A stretch of 64,000 bases of DNA from Methanococcoides burtonii DSM 6242 (GCF_000013725.1 NC_007955.1:62001-126000), one strand, 5' to 3'; positions 18,505 to 27,813 are shown, numbered from the stretch's first letter. Notes: generated by a model from the letters alone, not told the origin. Made by a program: numbers and translations.

Positions 18505-20001
18505 GTGAAAATGACGGAATACCGCTGCAATGTCTGTAATGTCTTTGAGTACGATGATACAAGGGGGGACTCGAACACAGAAATGAAACCGGGAACTAAA
18601 CCGGAAGATTTTCCTGATGACTGGAGATGTCCGATTTGTGGTGCTGACAAGAACCACCAGATGCCAGCCGAGAAGAAAGAAGTTGAACATGTGACATCAA
18701 AAGAGATCGTTACATGTGTTAAATGTGGCACCAAGAGTAAAATAACTGTTTCTGCCCTTGAGGATGCGGATGTTAAAAGCTATCTTGGAGAATGGAAGCG
18801 AACAAAGGATGAGTTCGAGACATTCATGGAGGATATCCACAAGATATCGATCACAGGGGAATCGATAATTGAACCCATGAGAACAAAGCAGGATGTGATA
18901 TCCTGGAATGATATACTCATAAAAAGTGCACAACTTGCCAAAATGCCTCTGAACGAAGATGTGACAGTGAACACCACTACCACTATCGGACCACATGCGA
19001 AATATCCCCTTGTCATTGAAACACCTGTATTCATCACACACATGTCCTTCGGTGCTCTCTCAAAAGAAGTGAAACAGGCACTTTCAAAGGGAAGCGCAGC
19101 TGTAAGAACAGCAATGTGCTCAGGGGAAGGCGGGATCCTGAAAGAGAATATGGAAACTGCATACAAGTATATTTTCGAGTATGTTCCGAACAAATACAGT
19201 GTGACGGAAGAGAACCTTAAGAAAGTAGATGCTATCGAAATAAAAATAGGCCAATCTGCCAAACCCGGAATGGGAGGACATCTACCTGCCGAAAAAGTAA
19301 CTTCCGAACTGGCGGAGATCAGAGGATTTCCCGAAAGTACTGACATTGTAAGCCCCGCTAACTTTGACGACATCAGGAACAAGGATGATCTGAAGAAGAA
19401 AGTGGAATGGCTAAGGGAAACTTCCGGCGGCAAACCTATCGGAATTAAGATCGCAGCCGGGAACATTGAAGCTGACCTTGAAGTTGCTATTTATGCAAAA
19501 CCCGATTTCATCACCATTGATGGCAGGCCAGGAGCGACTGCAGCGGCATTGAAGTTTGTCAAGAACTCTACATCCATCCCAACTATTTTCGCACTCTGGC
19601 GTGCAAGGAGATACCTGGATGAGAAAGGGATCAAGGATATCTCATTGATCATAACCGGCGGTTTCAGGATCTCACCTGATTATGCAAAGGCCCTTGCATT
19701 GGGAGCAGATGCCATAGCAATTGGCACAGCCGCACTTATGGCATGTGCATGCCAGCAATACCGGCTGTGTGATACGGGGAAATGCCCGGTAGGAGTAACA
19801 ACGCAGGACCCGGAACTTCGATCAAGGCTCAAGATCGACATTTCTGCGAAAAAACTGGAAAATTTCCTGAAGGTCTCTACAAAGGAACTTGAAGCATTCG
19901 CAAGACTGACAGGAAATGATGATGTTCATAAACTTGGTGTAAAAGACCTTTGTACGACAAATTCGGAGATATCGGGCCATACCGAAATAGAACACGTCTA
20001 A
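18505..20001 (+). CDS. Rubredoxin-glutamate synthase (FMN domain) fusion
   Basis: 498 residues: rubredoxin domain (about 1-55, two CxxC pairs), a linker with an extra CVKCG half-ribbon near 73, then a GltB2-type FMN/3Fe-4S barrel: HMSFGALSKE, GEGGILKEN, GQSAKPGMGGHLP, ITIDGRPGATAAA, IGTAALMACACQQYRLCDTGKCPVGVTTQDP. The last block contains the cluster cysteines. This should be the glutamate-forming part of an archaeal GOGAT, with rubredoxin as built-in electron donor. GTG 18505 fits AAGGAA six bases upstream; ATG at 18511 is the alternative. No glutaminase domain gene is adjacent. Confidence 0.93.
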   Translation: MKMTEYRCNVCNVFEYDDTRGDSNTEMKPGTKPEDFPDDWRCPICGADKNHQMPAEKKEVEHVTSKEIVTCVKCGTKSKITVSALEDADVKSYLGEWKRTKDEFETFMEDIHKISITGESIIEPMRTKQDVISWNDILIKSAQLAKMPLNEDVTVNTTTTIGPHAKYPLVIETPVFITHMSFGALSKEVKQALSKGSAAVRTAMCSGEGGILKENMETAYKYIFEYVPNKYSVTEENLKKVDAIEIKIGQSAKPGMGGHLPAEKVTSELAEIRGFPESTDIVSPANFDDIRNKDDLKKKVEWLRETSGGKPIGIKIAAGNIEADLEVAIYAKPDFITIDGRPGATAAALKFVKNSTSIPTIFALWRARRYLDEKGIKDISLIITGGFRISPDYAKALALGADAIAIGTAALMACACQQYRLCDTGKCPVGVTTQDPELRSRLKIDISAKKLENFLKVSTKELEAFARLTGNDDVHKLGVKDLCTTNSEISGHTEIEHV

Positions 20002-20021
20002 AGAGGAGTTTAAAGACCGTT

Positions 20022-20280
20022 ATGGGAGGGAGCCATATCCGATCAGAAAGAGACACATTGGGGGAAATTGAGGTTCCTGAAGACGTATATTACGGACCTC
20101 AGACAGTACGGACAATTAATAATTTCAAAATAAGCAGACAGAGGCTACCATCTTCTTTTATCAGAGCACAGGCAGCCATCAAACTGGCTTCAGCACGTGC
20201 CAATCTTGAAGCCGGTAAACTTGAACCGGAGATAGCTAAAGCAATAATATCAGCAGCTTCCGAAGTAAGAGAAGGAAATC
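20022..20280 (+). pseudogene. fumC: 5' fragment of class II fumarase/aspartase
   Basis: The first 86 or so residues of the fumarase/aspartate ammonia-lyase family are intact: SERDTLGEIEVPEDVYYGPQT, then FIRAQAAIKLASARANLEAG and EIAKAIISAASEVREGN. At about 20280 the homology ends and switches, with a frame change, to succinate dehydrogenase/fumarate reductase subunit B. The missing 370 or so residues include all catalytic motifs, so the gene is dead. GGAG lies 13 bases before the ATG. Confidence 0.88.
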
Positions 20281-20948
20281 TACGCACAGGAAAAGCTTGA
20301 TACAAGTCTGACATTCCGATATGCATGCAGAGGTGCTGTCTGTGGTAGCTGCGGTATGCTGATCAATCGAATTCCAAGGCTTGCCTGTAAAATGCAGATA
20401 TCTGAGATGAGAAAGGAGCCAACAAATGAAGAGAATCTGGAAGTTCTTATCACTAACAAAAGAACGGAGCTAGACAATAGTGTCATCCTGATAGAACCAT
20501 TGCCTACCCTGAGAGTTATAAGAGACCTTGTGGTAGATATGGAACCTTTCTATTCACTGGTTGAAGATATAAAACCCTGGCTTGAGATGAAGGAAAATGT
20601 ACCGGAAAAAGAGAATCTTATAGACAGGGATACTCAGGTAAAGATAGAGCAATATACCAATTGTATCCTATGTGCACTCTGCCATGGCTCATGTCCGGTC
20701 GCAGCTAAGGATAAACAGTATTATGGTCCTGCTGCACTCGCAAAAGCATGGAGGTTCTATCTTGATCCAAGGGAGAAAGAGGAAAGTAAACAGGAATGCA
20801 TTGCCATAGTTGACTCAGAATCAGGAGTGGGGGGTGTGATACCGAATACAAATGTGTTGCTGTTTGTCCAAAAAAGGTCGCACCGACCCTTGCAATAAAT
20901 GAACTACGAGACAGGATCAAGGATAAAAGGGATGATGTGATAGAATAA
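20281..20948 (+). pseudogene. Fumarate reductase/succinate dehydrogenase Fe-S subunit remnant
   Basis: It begins in mid-protein with YAQEKLDTSLTF, then the 2Fe-2S motif CRGAVCGSCGML, INRIPRLACK, the 4Fe-4S motif CILCALCHGSCPV and KAWRFYLDPRE. At about 20831 (gtggggggtg) one T is missing; the C-terminus then continues in another frame as CDTEYKCVAVCPKKVAPTLA up to a TAA at 20946-20948. It resembles methanogen TfrB/SdhB. The start and N-terminal 40 or so residues are deleted where it abuts the fumC fragment. Confidence 0.88.
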
Positions 20949-21207
20949 AAAGATGTGAACCCTTTTGACTCCATGAATGGAACATAAAGGACAACAAGGT
21001 ATAAATAGATATTAAATTCAATATACCAAGAGGCTTCAAGATATATGTATATATATGCATATATACATTAATGTTGAGACACAAACCTTTTTATGATATA
21101 AAGATTTTCAACTACTATTATTTCCTTGATACCATTATAATATACTGCAACATAATTGTAACAGCAGTCACAAATACGTATTCACAATAATCATACTGGA
21201 GTTTTCA

Positions 21208-23439
21208 ATGCATCTTATCATAGCGGAAAAGCATATTGCAGCCAAAAGGATAGCAAAGATACTGGCCCCGAAGGAACCAAAACAGGTACGTGTCAGTGGA
21301 ATGGATACGTTCGAATATAAAAACCCTGACGCAGAGGACAGAATAATCGTAATGGGACTTAGCGGACATATCGTACAGCTCGATTTTCCAAAAGCCTATA
21401 ACAACTGGCAGAAGATCGATGCAAATGAACTTATCGATGCTGAGGTAATTACTACACCTACCCATGTGAAGATAGTGGCAGCCCTCAGGAAACTAGGAAA
21501 GGAAGCTACGCATGTTACCATTGCTACTGACTACGACCGTGAAGGAGAGCTTATTGGTGTCGAAGCACTGAACATTATAAGGAAAGTGAACCCTGATGTT
21601 GAGTTCGATCGTGTTTTTTATAGTGCCATAACCAAGACGGAGATAGAGGGAGCTTTTGCGAACCCTGCTTCAATTGATTTCGATCTTGCGGATGCAGGTC
21701 ATTCCAGACAGGTCATCGATCTTGTGTGGGGAGCTTCCCTTACAAGATACCTTTCTATTTCAGCAGGCAGGCTGGGAAAGCTTTTCCTGTCAGTGGGAAG
21801 AGTGCAGTCACCAACACTTGCATTGATAGTAGATAAGGAAAAGGAAAGGCAAGCATTTGTCTCGAAGCCATACTGGGAAGTCAACGCGACCCTTAAGGAT
21901 AACGATGATGCACTGGTCAATGTACAGCACAAGAACTCCAAGTTCTGGGAAAAGGAAGAAGCTGATGCTGTAATGGAAGTTATAGGAGATAAGGCATCCG
22001 TATCATCCGTGGATAGCTCGAAGAAGACGGATAAGGTACCAACTCCTTTCAATACCACAGAATTCATCGGTGCTGCAAGTTCCATCGGTTTTACAGCATC
22101 CAATGCCATGAGGATAGCAGAATCCCTTTACACCAATGGTTTTATTTCATATCCAAGGACGGATAATACCGTTTATCCTGCATCCATCGACCTGAGGGCA
22201 CAGATAGAGATATTCAGCAAAGGTCCTTTTAGGGAATATGCCCAAAAGTTGCTTGCGAAAGATGAACTTGTGCCTACACGTGGCAAAAAAGAGACCACGG
22301 ACCACCCCCCTATCTATCCTGCATCCCTTGCAAAGAAGAGTGAACTTAATGAACAGGATTGGAAGCTTTACGAGCTTGTGGTCAGAAGATTCTTCGCAAC
22401 CTTTGCAGATGAGGCCGAATGGGAGACCATGAAGGTAAGGTTCGATATCTCTGGTGAGGAATTCAAGGCAAATGGTGCAAGACTTGTGCACCAGGGATGG
22501 AGATGGTATTACCCATACAATGCTCCACAGGACAGGCTTCTTCCGGCACTTTCTGAAGGAGATATACTGGATGTGACCGGCAAGGAAATGCTTGACAAGG
22601 AAACTCAGCCACCTGGAAGGTATGGACAGGGACGTCTGATAAAGCTCATGGAAGACCTTGGTTTAGGTACAAAGGCCACACGCCATGAGATCATCAGTAA
22701 GCTATATTCAAGGGCATACGTCCACGGAAATCCGCTTCAGCCTACCAAGACATCTTTTGCAGTTATCGAGGCCCTTGAAAAGTATGCACCGACCATTACC
22801 AAGCATGACATGACCAGTCAGCTTGAAGAGGATATGGATAGTATCGCTGAAGGGAAGGTTAAGGAAGACAATGTTCTGAAAGAATCAAGAACAATGCTGC
22901 ATGAAGTATTTACAGAGCTTGCCAATAACAGCGAAAATATCTCAGAATCCCTGCGTGCAGGCCTCCGCGAAGATAAAGTAATAGGAGAGTGTTCCGAATG
23001 CGGTTCGAAGCTCATGGTCAGAAGGTCGAAAAGAGGATCCCGTTTTATCGGTTGTAATGGATATCCGGATTGTAATTTTTCACTTCCACTTCCAAAGAGC
23101 GGACAGATCATCGTTACTGAAAAAACATGTGAAGAACATGGAATTAATCATGTGAAGATAATCAATCCGGGAAAACGTCCATGGGAATTAGGATGTCCAC
23201 AATGCAATTTTATCGAATGGAAGAAAACTCAGGAAGAAGAAAAGGCCAAGCAGCCAAAGGTGCCTATTCCTGATAAGATCACGGATGTTCCCGGTATCGG
23301 AAAGGTCACTGCAGAAAAACTTAAGAATGCAGAGATCAATACTATTGATGAGTTAAGGCAAGCGAATGCAATTGAGCTTTCAAAGGCCACAAGCTTGCCT
23401 GCAGGCAAGATAATGAAATGGCAGGAACTTGTTACATAA
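21208..23439 (+). CDS. topA: DNA topoisomerase I (type IA)
   Basis: 743 residues that relax negative supercoils. The TOPRIM domain is at 1-150 (IIAEKHIAAKRIAKIL, TDYDREGELIG), the catalytic tyrosine is Y315 in FISYPRTDNT, then the gate and central domains, a C4 zinc finger (CSECG...CNGYPDC near 593-620), and a C-terminal helix-hairpin-helix (TDVPGIGKVTAEKLKNAEI, about 695-715). Complete length for archaeal TopA. TGGAG lies before the ATG. The 260-bp upstream stretch holds a near-palindromic TATATGTATATATATGCATA tract and no gene. Confidence 0.97.
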   Translation: MHLIIAEKHIAAKRIAKILAPKEPKQVRVSGMDTFEYKNPDAEDRIIVMGLSGHIVQLDFPKAYNNWQKIDANELIDAEVITTPTHVKIVAALRKLGKEATHVTIATDYDREGELIGVEALNIIRKVNPDVEFDRVFYSAITKTEIEGAFANPASIDFDLADAGHSRQVIDLVWGASLTRYLSISAGRLGKLFLSVGRVQSPTLALIVDKEKERQAFVSKPYWEVNATLKDNDDALVNVQHKNSKFWEKEEADAVMEVIGDKASVSSVDSSKKTDKVPTPFNTTEFIGAASSIGFTASNAMRIAESLYTNGFISYPRTDNTVYPASIDLRAQIEIFSKGPFREYAQKLLAKDELVPTRGKKETTDHPPIYPASLAKKSELNEQDWKLYELVVRRFFATFADEAEWETMKVRFDISGEEFKANGARLVHQGWRWYYPYNAPQDRLLPALSEGDILDVTGKEMLDKETQPPGRYGQGRLIKLMEDLGLGTKATRHEIISKLYSRAYVHGNPLQPTKTSFAVIEALEKYAPTITKHDMTSQLEEDMDSIAEGKVKEDNVLKESRTMLHEVFTELANNSENISESLRAGLREDKVIGECSECGSKLMVRRSKRGSRFIGCNGYPDCNFSLPLPKSGQIIVTEKTCEEHGINHVKIINPGKRPWELGCPQCNFIEWKKTQEEEKAKQPKVPIPDKITDVPGIGKVTAEKLKNAEINTIDELRQANAIELSKATSLPAGKIMKWQELVT

Positions 23440-23462
23440 AACTATAAAAGAGGGGGATATAC

Positions 23463-24698
23463 TTGAAACTCGGATTCAAAGGTGGATGCAGGGAAGTCGG
23501 ACGTTCCGCACTTCTTGTTAATGATGAGATACTTGTAGATTATGGGCTCAAACCGGGAGAGGAGCCACTCTACCCGGTGGATTATGTACACCCTAAAGCT
23601 GTTCTTATTTCGCATGGACATCTTGACCACTGCGGTGCCGTTCCTAATCTGATGGATATGGATCCTGAGCTATTCATGACACCCCCAACAGCTGATCTTG
23701 CACAAGTGCTTGCAAAAGACACTCTGAAGATTGCAGAGAGGGAAGGAACGTCCATACCATTTGACGAACGGGAGATCCAGCAGATGGTTTTGAACACCAG
23801 GACTTTCGATACGGGCGTGGAGTTCCATACACATGGATATACAGCACAGTTCTACAATGCAGGTCATATTCCAGGCTCATCTGCGATCTATCTTGAAAAG
23901 GATGGAAAAAGCATTGTATATACTGGCGATATCAGTACTCAAGAGACATATCTGGTCCCATCAGCAGATGAATTGCCAGAAGCAGATGCACTCATTACTG
24001 AAAGCACATATTTTGGAGAGGACCACCCTACGAGAAAGGAAACGGAAAGGGAATTCATCGATTCACTCAGGGATACCATCGACCTTGGCGGCAATGTTAT
24101 TATTCCTGCCTTTGCCATTGGCAGGACACAGGAAGTCCTAATGATGTTAAGCGATAACGGCATTCCTGCTTATGTGGACGGCATGGGAGTAAGGATCTAC
24201 AAGCTTCTTATGAATCATCCGGAATATTTGAAGGATCCGGAAAAACTCAAGCATGCTTTTGATAATGCTACAATTGTCAAGGGGCGTAAGAGAGAAAATA
24301 TACCACTTAACGGTACAGTTATCGTTACGACCGCCGGAATGCTCAATGGAGGGCCTGTACTTCATTATATTAACCGACTGTACACGGACCCGAAATCCAA
24401 GATAATGCTGACCGGATATCAAGTCGAAGGCACCAATGGAAGAATGGCGCTCGACACCGGCAATATCGATAATGATGGTATTATCCAGAACATACGCATG
24501 AAGATCGAGCAATATGATTTCTCTGCACATTCCGGTGACAAAGAGCTTAAAGCCATGGTAAGTGAGTTCTGCGATAAGGGCGGAGAAAAGGTATTTGCGA
24601 TGCATGGTGAAAACACCGAGCAGTTCGCACAATGGGTTACAGATGAGATCGGTGTTGAGGCTTACGCGCCTGCCAATGGCGAAGACATCACCATTTAA
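23463..24698 (+). CDS. Beta-CASP metallo-beta-lactamase RNase (aCPSF2-like)
   Basis: 411 residues. The metallo-beta-lactamase motif is SHGHLDHCG, followed by the beta-CASP motifs ITESTYFGEDH, FAIGRTQEVL, VIVTTAGMLNGGP and the final FAMHGE. No N-terminal KH domains, so not aCPSF1; the length and GGCREVGRSA start fit the archaeal aCPSF2/short RNase J group, which processes or degrades RNA 5'-3'. The subgroup is inference. TTG start with GAGGGGG upstream, 23 bp after topA, probably co-transcribed. Confidence 0.9.
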   Translation: MKLGFKGGCREVGRSALLVNDEILVDYGLKPGEEPLYPVDYVHPKAVLISHGHLDHCGAVPNLMDMDPELFMTPPTADLAQVLAKDTLKIAEREGTSIPFDEREIQQMVLNTRTFDTGVEFHTHGYTAQFYNAGHIPGSSAIYLEKDGKSIVYTGDISTQETYLVPSADELPEADALITESTYFGEDHPTRKETEREFIDSLRDTIDLGGNVIIPAFAIGRTQEVLMMLSDNGIPAYVDGMGVRIYKLLMNHPEYLKDPEKLKHAFDNATIVKGRKRENIPLNGTVIVTTAGMLNGGPVLHYINRLYTDPKSKIMLTGYQVEGTNGRMALDTGNIDNDGIIQNIRMKIEQYDFSAHSGDKELKAMVSEFCDKGGEKVFAMHGENTEQFAQWVTDEIGVEAYAPANGEDITI

Positions 24699-24706
24699 TT
24701 TTATTA

Positions 24707-24726
24707 TGCCACTTTTGAAAGTGGCA
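24707..24726 (+). terminator. Hairpin terminator after the beta-CASP RNase gene
   Basis: TGCCACTTT and AAAGTGGCA form a near-perfect hairpin eight bases after the stop, followed by TTGTTTAAAGTTTT. The rest of the 425-bp stretch before mobA holds only the small minus-strand ORF listed next. Confidence 0.7.
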
Positions 24727-24805
24727 ATCCTTGTTTAAAGTTTTATGACATTTTCCAAAAAATAAGAGAATTTTGTAAAAAAAGAAAGGAGAAAAGGAAA
24801 CCGTA

Positions 24806-24931
24806 TTATTTGACAGGGATTCGGATAAATGCCTGTCCGGAACTTGAAAAGAAGCCATTTTCTTCAGTTTCATTCATAGGCATTGTAGCAGATTCATCTT
24901 TATCTTTCTTTGAGCTCTCTGTATTCCTCAT
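24806..24931 (-). CDS. Small hydrophilic protein (41 aa)
   Basis: 41 codons from ATG with a strong GAGGGG site five bases upstream. The N-terminal half is highly charged (SSKKDKDES) and acidic (NETEEN); the end is GFFSSSGQAFIRIPVK. No family recognised. The ribosome binding site and isolated position between convergent or tail-to-tail units suggest a real small gene. Confidence 0.5.
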   Translation of the reverse strand: MRNTESSKKDKDESATMPMNETEENGFFSSSGQAFIRIPVK

Positions 24932-25124
24932 GATATCCCCTCTATTTTAAGCAGATAGACTGCAATCCGAGAATCAGACCATAATCCTCATCATAATAAT
25001 AATTATGGGAAGTCTTGTATATAAACTTTACGAATGTGCTTTAAAAACGACACCATTGAACAACATCTAAAATAAAAGGATGAGCAATATAATGAAAAAT
25101 GGACAGAAAATATAAACTAAATAA

Positions 25125-25733
25125 TCAGCAAAGATCGAATCGGTTCAGATCTTCAAGAGTATTAATATTAATAAGGCTCTTAAGCTGAGGATCGAATACC
25201 TTTAGCAACTCAATGTCAACCTGTAAAACATCATCCAACTCAAAGACAGGTGCCAGTATAAATTTTTTGTTCGACCGTATGGAACTTTCAATTAGAGGTA
25301 ACATAGGTTCAACGCGATACACACTACACAAAGACTCCATTGAACCGTCATTGTGTATAGGGACCGCAGCATCGTGCCCTCCTGCACTACGGAACATGAA
25401 CTTCACGACCTCCTTGTCAATGAAAGGCATATCACAAGCTGTTACAAAGATGTATTCGCCTTTCGCTCTTTTAAATCCTTCAAGCATACCAGCAAGTGGA
25501 CCTACGTCCTGATAGGTATCGAAAACCATCTATTTCCCACATGCATAGTCTGCAAGCTCCTGTGCCTGCCCCTCATCCCTTACAGAAACTATGATATCAT
25601 CTACGACATCCTCAAGCATGCCAATTGTATGCTCAAGTAAAGACCTGCTGTCACTACACCGTAGAAGCGACTTCTCCACATTTCCAAGACGCCTGCCACG
25701 CCCACCTGCAAGAATAAGTGCTGATAAGCTCAT
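25125..25733 (-). CDS. mobA: MobA-like molybdopterin nucleotidyltransferase with in-frame amber codon
   Basis: Read through one TAG, this is a 202-residue MobA-type guanylyltransferase that adds GMP to molybdopterin. Seen: the nucleotide-binding ALILAGGRGRRLGNVEKSLL at the N-terminus, GPLAGMLEGF, then VTACDMPFID, the metal-binding DMPF motif. Codon 68 is TAG (25530-25532) between ADYACGK and MVFDTYQDVG, with no frame change and full homology on both sides. In this lineage TAG can encode pyrrolysine, so the gene may yield a full-length Pyl protein, two fragments, or be a recent nonsense mutant. The second part begins with its own ATG but lacks the P-loop-like motif. Confidence 0.85.
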
Positions 25734-25792
25734 CAGGTTCTAATTTAGAATATTAGTACATATAAGTAAGCCTGGAAGCAAAAGGCATTAAT

Positions 25793-26362
25793 TTGAAAAG
25801 TGCCATATTTAATTTTATGATAACTAATCCAGAATCAGAGAATATCGAAGTGTTCGCAAAGATGATATTGGCAGCAGCAAGGACAGCTCCAAAAGCAAAG
25901 GGAAAGGACAGCATTGTTACCGGACTTCTGGAACCAACTGACATAAAGATACTTGCGAACTCCATGGATGCAATGGCAGAAAAGAAAGGAGAAGGCTTTG
26001 GTTTCTTCAACCGAAATTCTCAAAATGTAAGGGATGCGGATGCAGTCATCCTTATTGGCCTCAAAACATCAGAACCAACCGGGTTAAATTGTGGAGCATG
26101 TGGCTTTCCCACATGCAAGGAAATGATAGGACAGACACTGGTCAAAGCCGATTTTAGCGGACCAAAATGTGCCTTTAAGTACATTGATCTCGGAATTGCA
26201 CTGGGAAGTGCAGCAGCAAAAGCAAAGGACCTTTGCATCGACAACCGGATAATGTACACCATCGGAGCAGGTGCATTGGCAGCCGGATTGTTTGATGCTG
26301 ATATTGCATGCGGGATGCCACTGAGCATAAAAGGAAAGAACATATTCTTTGACAGAAAATGA
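25793..26362 (+). CDS. DUF2148 ferredoxin-like iron-sulfur protein
   Basis: 189 residues. Seen: AARTAPKAKGKDSIVTGLL, then a cysteine-rich CGACGFPTC motif (near 105-113) followed by GPKCAFKYIDLGIALGSAA and a Gly/Ala-rich C-terminus with CGMPLSIKGKNIFFDR. This matches the DUF2148 family of uncharacterised archaeal and bacterial Fe-S proteins. TTG at 25793 lies about 30 bases after TACATATAAG; ATG at 25817 is the alternative. Divergent from mobA. Confidence 0.88.
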   Translation: MKSAIFNFMITNPESENIEVFAKMILAAARTAPKAKGKDSIVTGLLEPTDIKILANSMDAMAEKKGEGFGFFNRNSQNVRDADAVILIGLKTSEPTGLNCGACGFPTCKEMIGQTLVKADFSGPKCAFKYIDLGIALGSAAAKAKDLCIDNRIMYTIGAGALAAGLFDADIACGMPLSIKGKNIFFDRK

Positions 26363-26413
26363 ACTCACATAAAGAGAAGGTCAGGAAAGACCCCGGCTCC
26401 ACTCACTTCTGCA

Positions 26414-27301
26414 TCATTCGCCCTTGATAACTCGAACGACCTCATCCAGATCCTTCTCAATATTATACTTTCGCTTAAAATGAGTAAGCACATTGAAAGC
26501 ATCACGCCTTAGCAAATCTTCTGCATTAAGATGATCAAGGGTCACATACTGTGGCCAGTCGATGAACTCAACACCTTCCTCACTTACGAAGATGTTGTAC
26601 TCACTAAGGTCTGAATGGATGATGCCAAGTGAATGGACCTTGGCCATTTGAGAAAGGATCTCCTCAAGTACCCAATTCGGCTCAGTGAGCTTTGTTTTGA
26701 CAAGTAAACTGCCCTTTGCAGGAGCCATTACAATAGCATGCCTGTTATAATCAAGAGGCTTAGGAATTGATATCTCGGAGTACAGCTGCTCCATGATGTC
26801 GAACTCTCGCTTTGCTGAAAGCCTTGCAGCATATATCCAGGAGAAATGCTCACGGTAAGCAAGGTGCTCACGACCCCTTTTAACGCTCTTGAAACTGGTA
26901 CGACCTTCCCTGTGGAACTTAATAATGACAGTAGCAGGATCCCCAATAGCAAGTTCGGGTTCCCTGATAGCCTCATGTACGACAGACTCTTTGCCCACAC
27001 CCACTTCATCGCCAATTGCACTGACAGATCCCCTCTTGACAAAAGTGTTCAAAGCGAGTGCATCATAACCGTCAAAATATATCTGATAGCCTTCGTAGGG
27101 AGTTTTCGTACCCACGACCATATTGGACCTGAAAAGCTGAAGGAGCTTATATTCAAGCTGACTATATGAAAATCTAGTATATTTTCGGACCTCCTCAACA
27201 GGAACCCACTCATAGTGTTTCATACCTATTTCGATACCCATCAGTATACGAAGGTCTTTACTGTCCAGTTGCCTGAATAGTTTAACTACATCATCTATCA
27301 T
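26414..27301 (-). CDS. rio2: RIO2 atypical serine kinase/ATPase
   Basis: 295 residues. An N-terminal winged helix (1-85), then the RIO kinase fold: a P-loop IGDEVGVGKESVV, K128 in VIIKFH, catalytic D231 and N236 in GIIHSDLSEYNIF, and metal-binding D248 in EFIDWPQY. RIO2 acts in late small-subunit ribosome maturation. Complete. It leads a minus-strand run but is separated from DUF2111 by 58 bp. Confidence 0.96.
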   Translation of the reverse strand: MIDDVVKLFRQLDSKDLRILMGIEIGMKHYEWVPVEEVRKYTRFSYSQLEYKLLQLFRSNMVVGTKTPYEGYQIYFDGYDALALNTFVKRGSVSAIGDEVGVGKESVVHEAIREPELAIGDPATVIIKFHREGRTSFKSVKRGREHLAYREHFSWIYAARLSAKREFDIMEQLYSEISIPKPLDYNRHAIVMAPAKGSLLVKTKLTEPNWVLEEILSQMAKVHSLGIIHSDLSEYNIFVSEEGVEFIDWPQYVTLDHLNAEDLLRRDAFNVLTHFKRKYNIEKDLDEVVRVIKGE

Positions 27302-27359
27302 CGACTGTTATTCCCCCGAATCTTAAAGATAGTTTTTGGTTGTACAAACAACAACGCAA

Positions 27360-27752
27360 TTAAGAAAGACGTTTCCTTGATTCCTCCACTTCATCCACAA
27401 TATCAGGATATTCGCGGAACACAGACAGAATATCAAGTGCGGCGACAAGGTCTACTACTCCAAGTGCCCCCACAACCTCCCCACCAGAAGTTCTGATAGG
27501 AGCTACAACCACAGCTTTTCCTTTGTAGACACCCTCAGTCGGTATTTTTCTTATGATCTTGTTTGTCAGTATAACCTCTTCAAGAACAGGACCAGTATAA
27601 TTATCATCCATAACAACTCCCCGTTCCATACGAAGCCCCCTGAGGTTCTTACTTCGGATAGTAATCGGAATTCCAAGCACACCATGCAATGCCTCTGCTA
27701 TTGGTTTAAGATCTTCGGATGTTGAATCACTACATATTTTCAAACAGATCAT
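27360..27752 (-). CDS. DUF2111 protein of methanogens
   Basis: 130 residues, alpha/beta, with GVLGIPITIRSKNLRGLRMERG, YTGPVLEEVIL and VAPIRTSGGEVVGALGVVD. It matches the methanogen-restricted DUF2111 family (function unknown; a PAS/GAF-like fold is plausible). AAGGTGGGA lies six bases before the ATG at 27752, so the longer reading from 27878, which would overlap trxB, is rejected. It follows trxB by 61 bp. Confidence 0.88.
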   Translation of the reverse strand: MICLKICSDSTSEDLKPIAEALHGVLGIPITIRSKNLRGLRMERGVVMDDNYTGPVLEEVILTNKIIRKIPTEGVYKGKAVVVAPIRTSGGEVVGALGVVDLVAALDILSVFREYPDIVDEVEESRKRLS

Positions 27753-27813
27753 ATTTAATCCCACCTTTAGATAATTAGATATAAAAAATACTATAAAATG
27801 AACATGACGAGAG

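Noticed and set aside
18780-19466. 228-codon minus-strand frame inside the glutamate synthase gene
   Set aside because: The coding strand holds unmistakable GltB motifs; long antisense frames are common opposite such codon usage.
21001-21100. ATGTATATATATGCATATATACAT tract as an operator
   Set aside because: Near-palindromic but composed of simple TA/CA steps; expected in an AT-rich promoter region and not separable from a TATA element.
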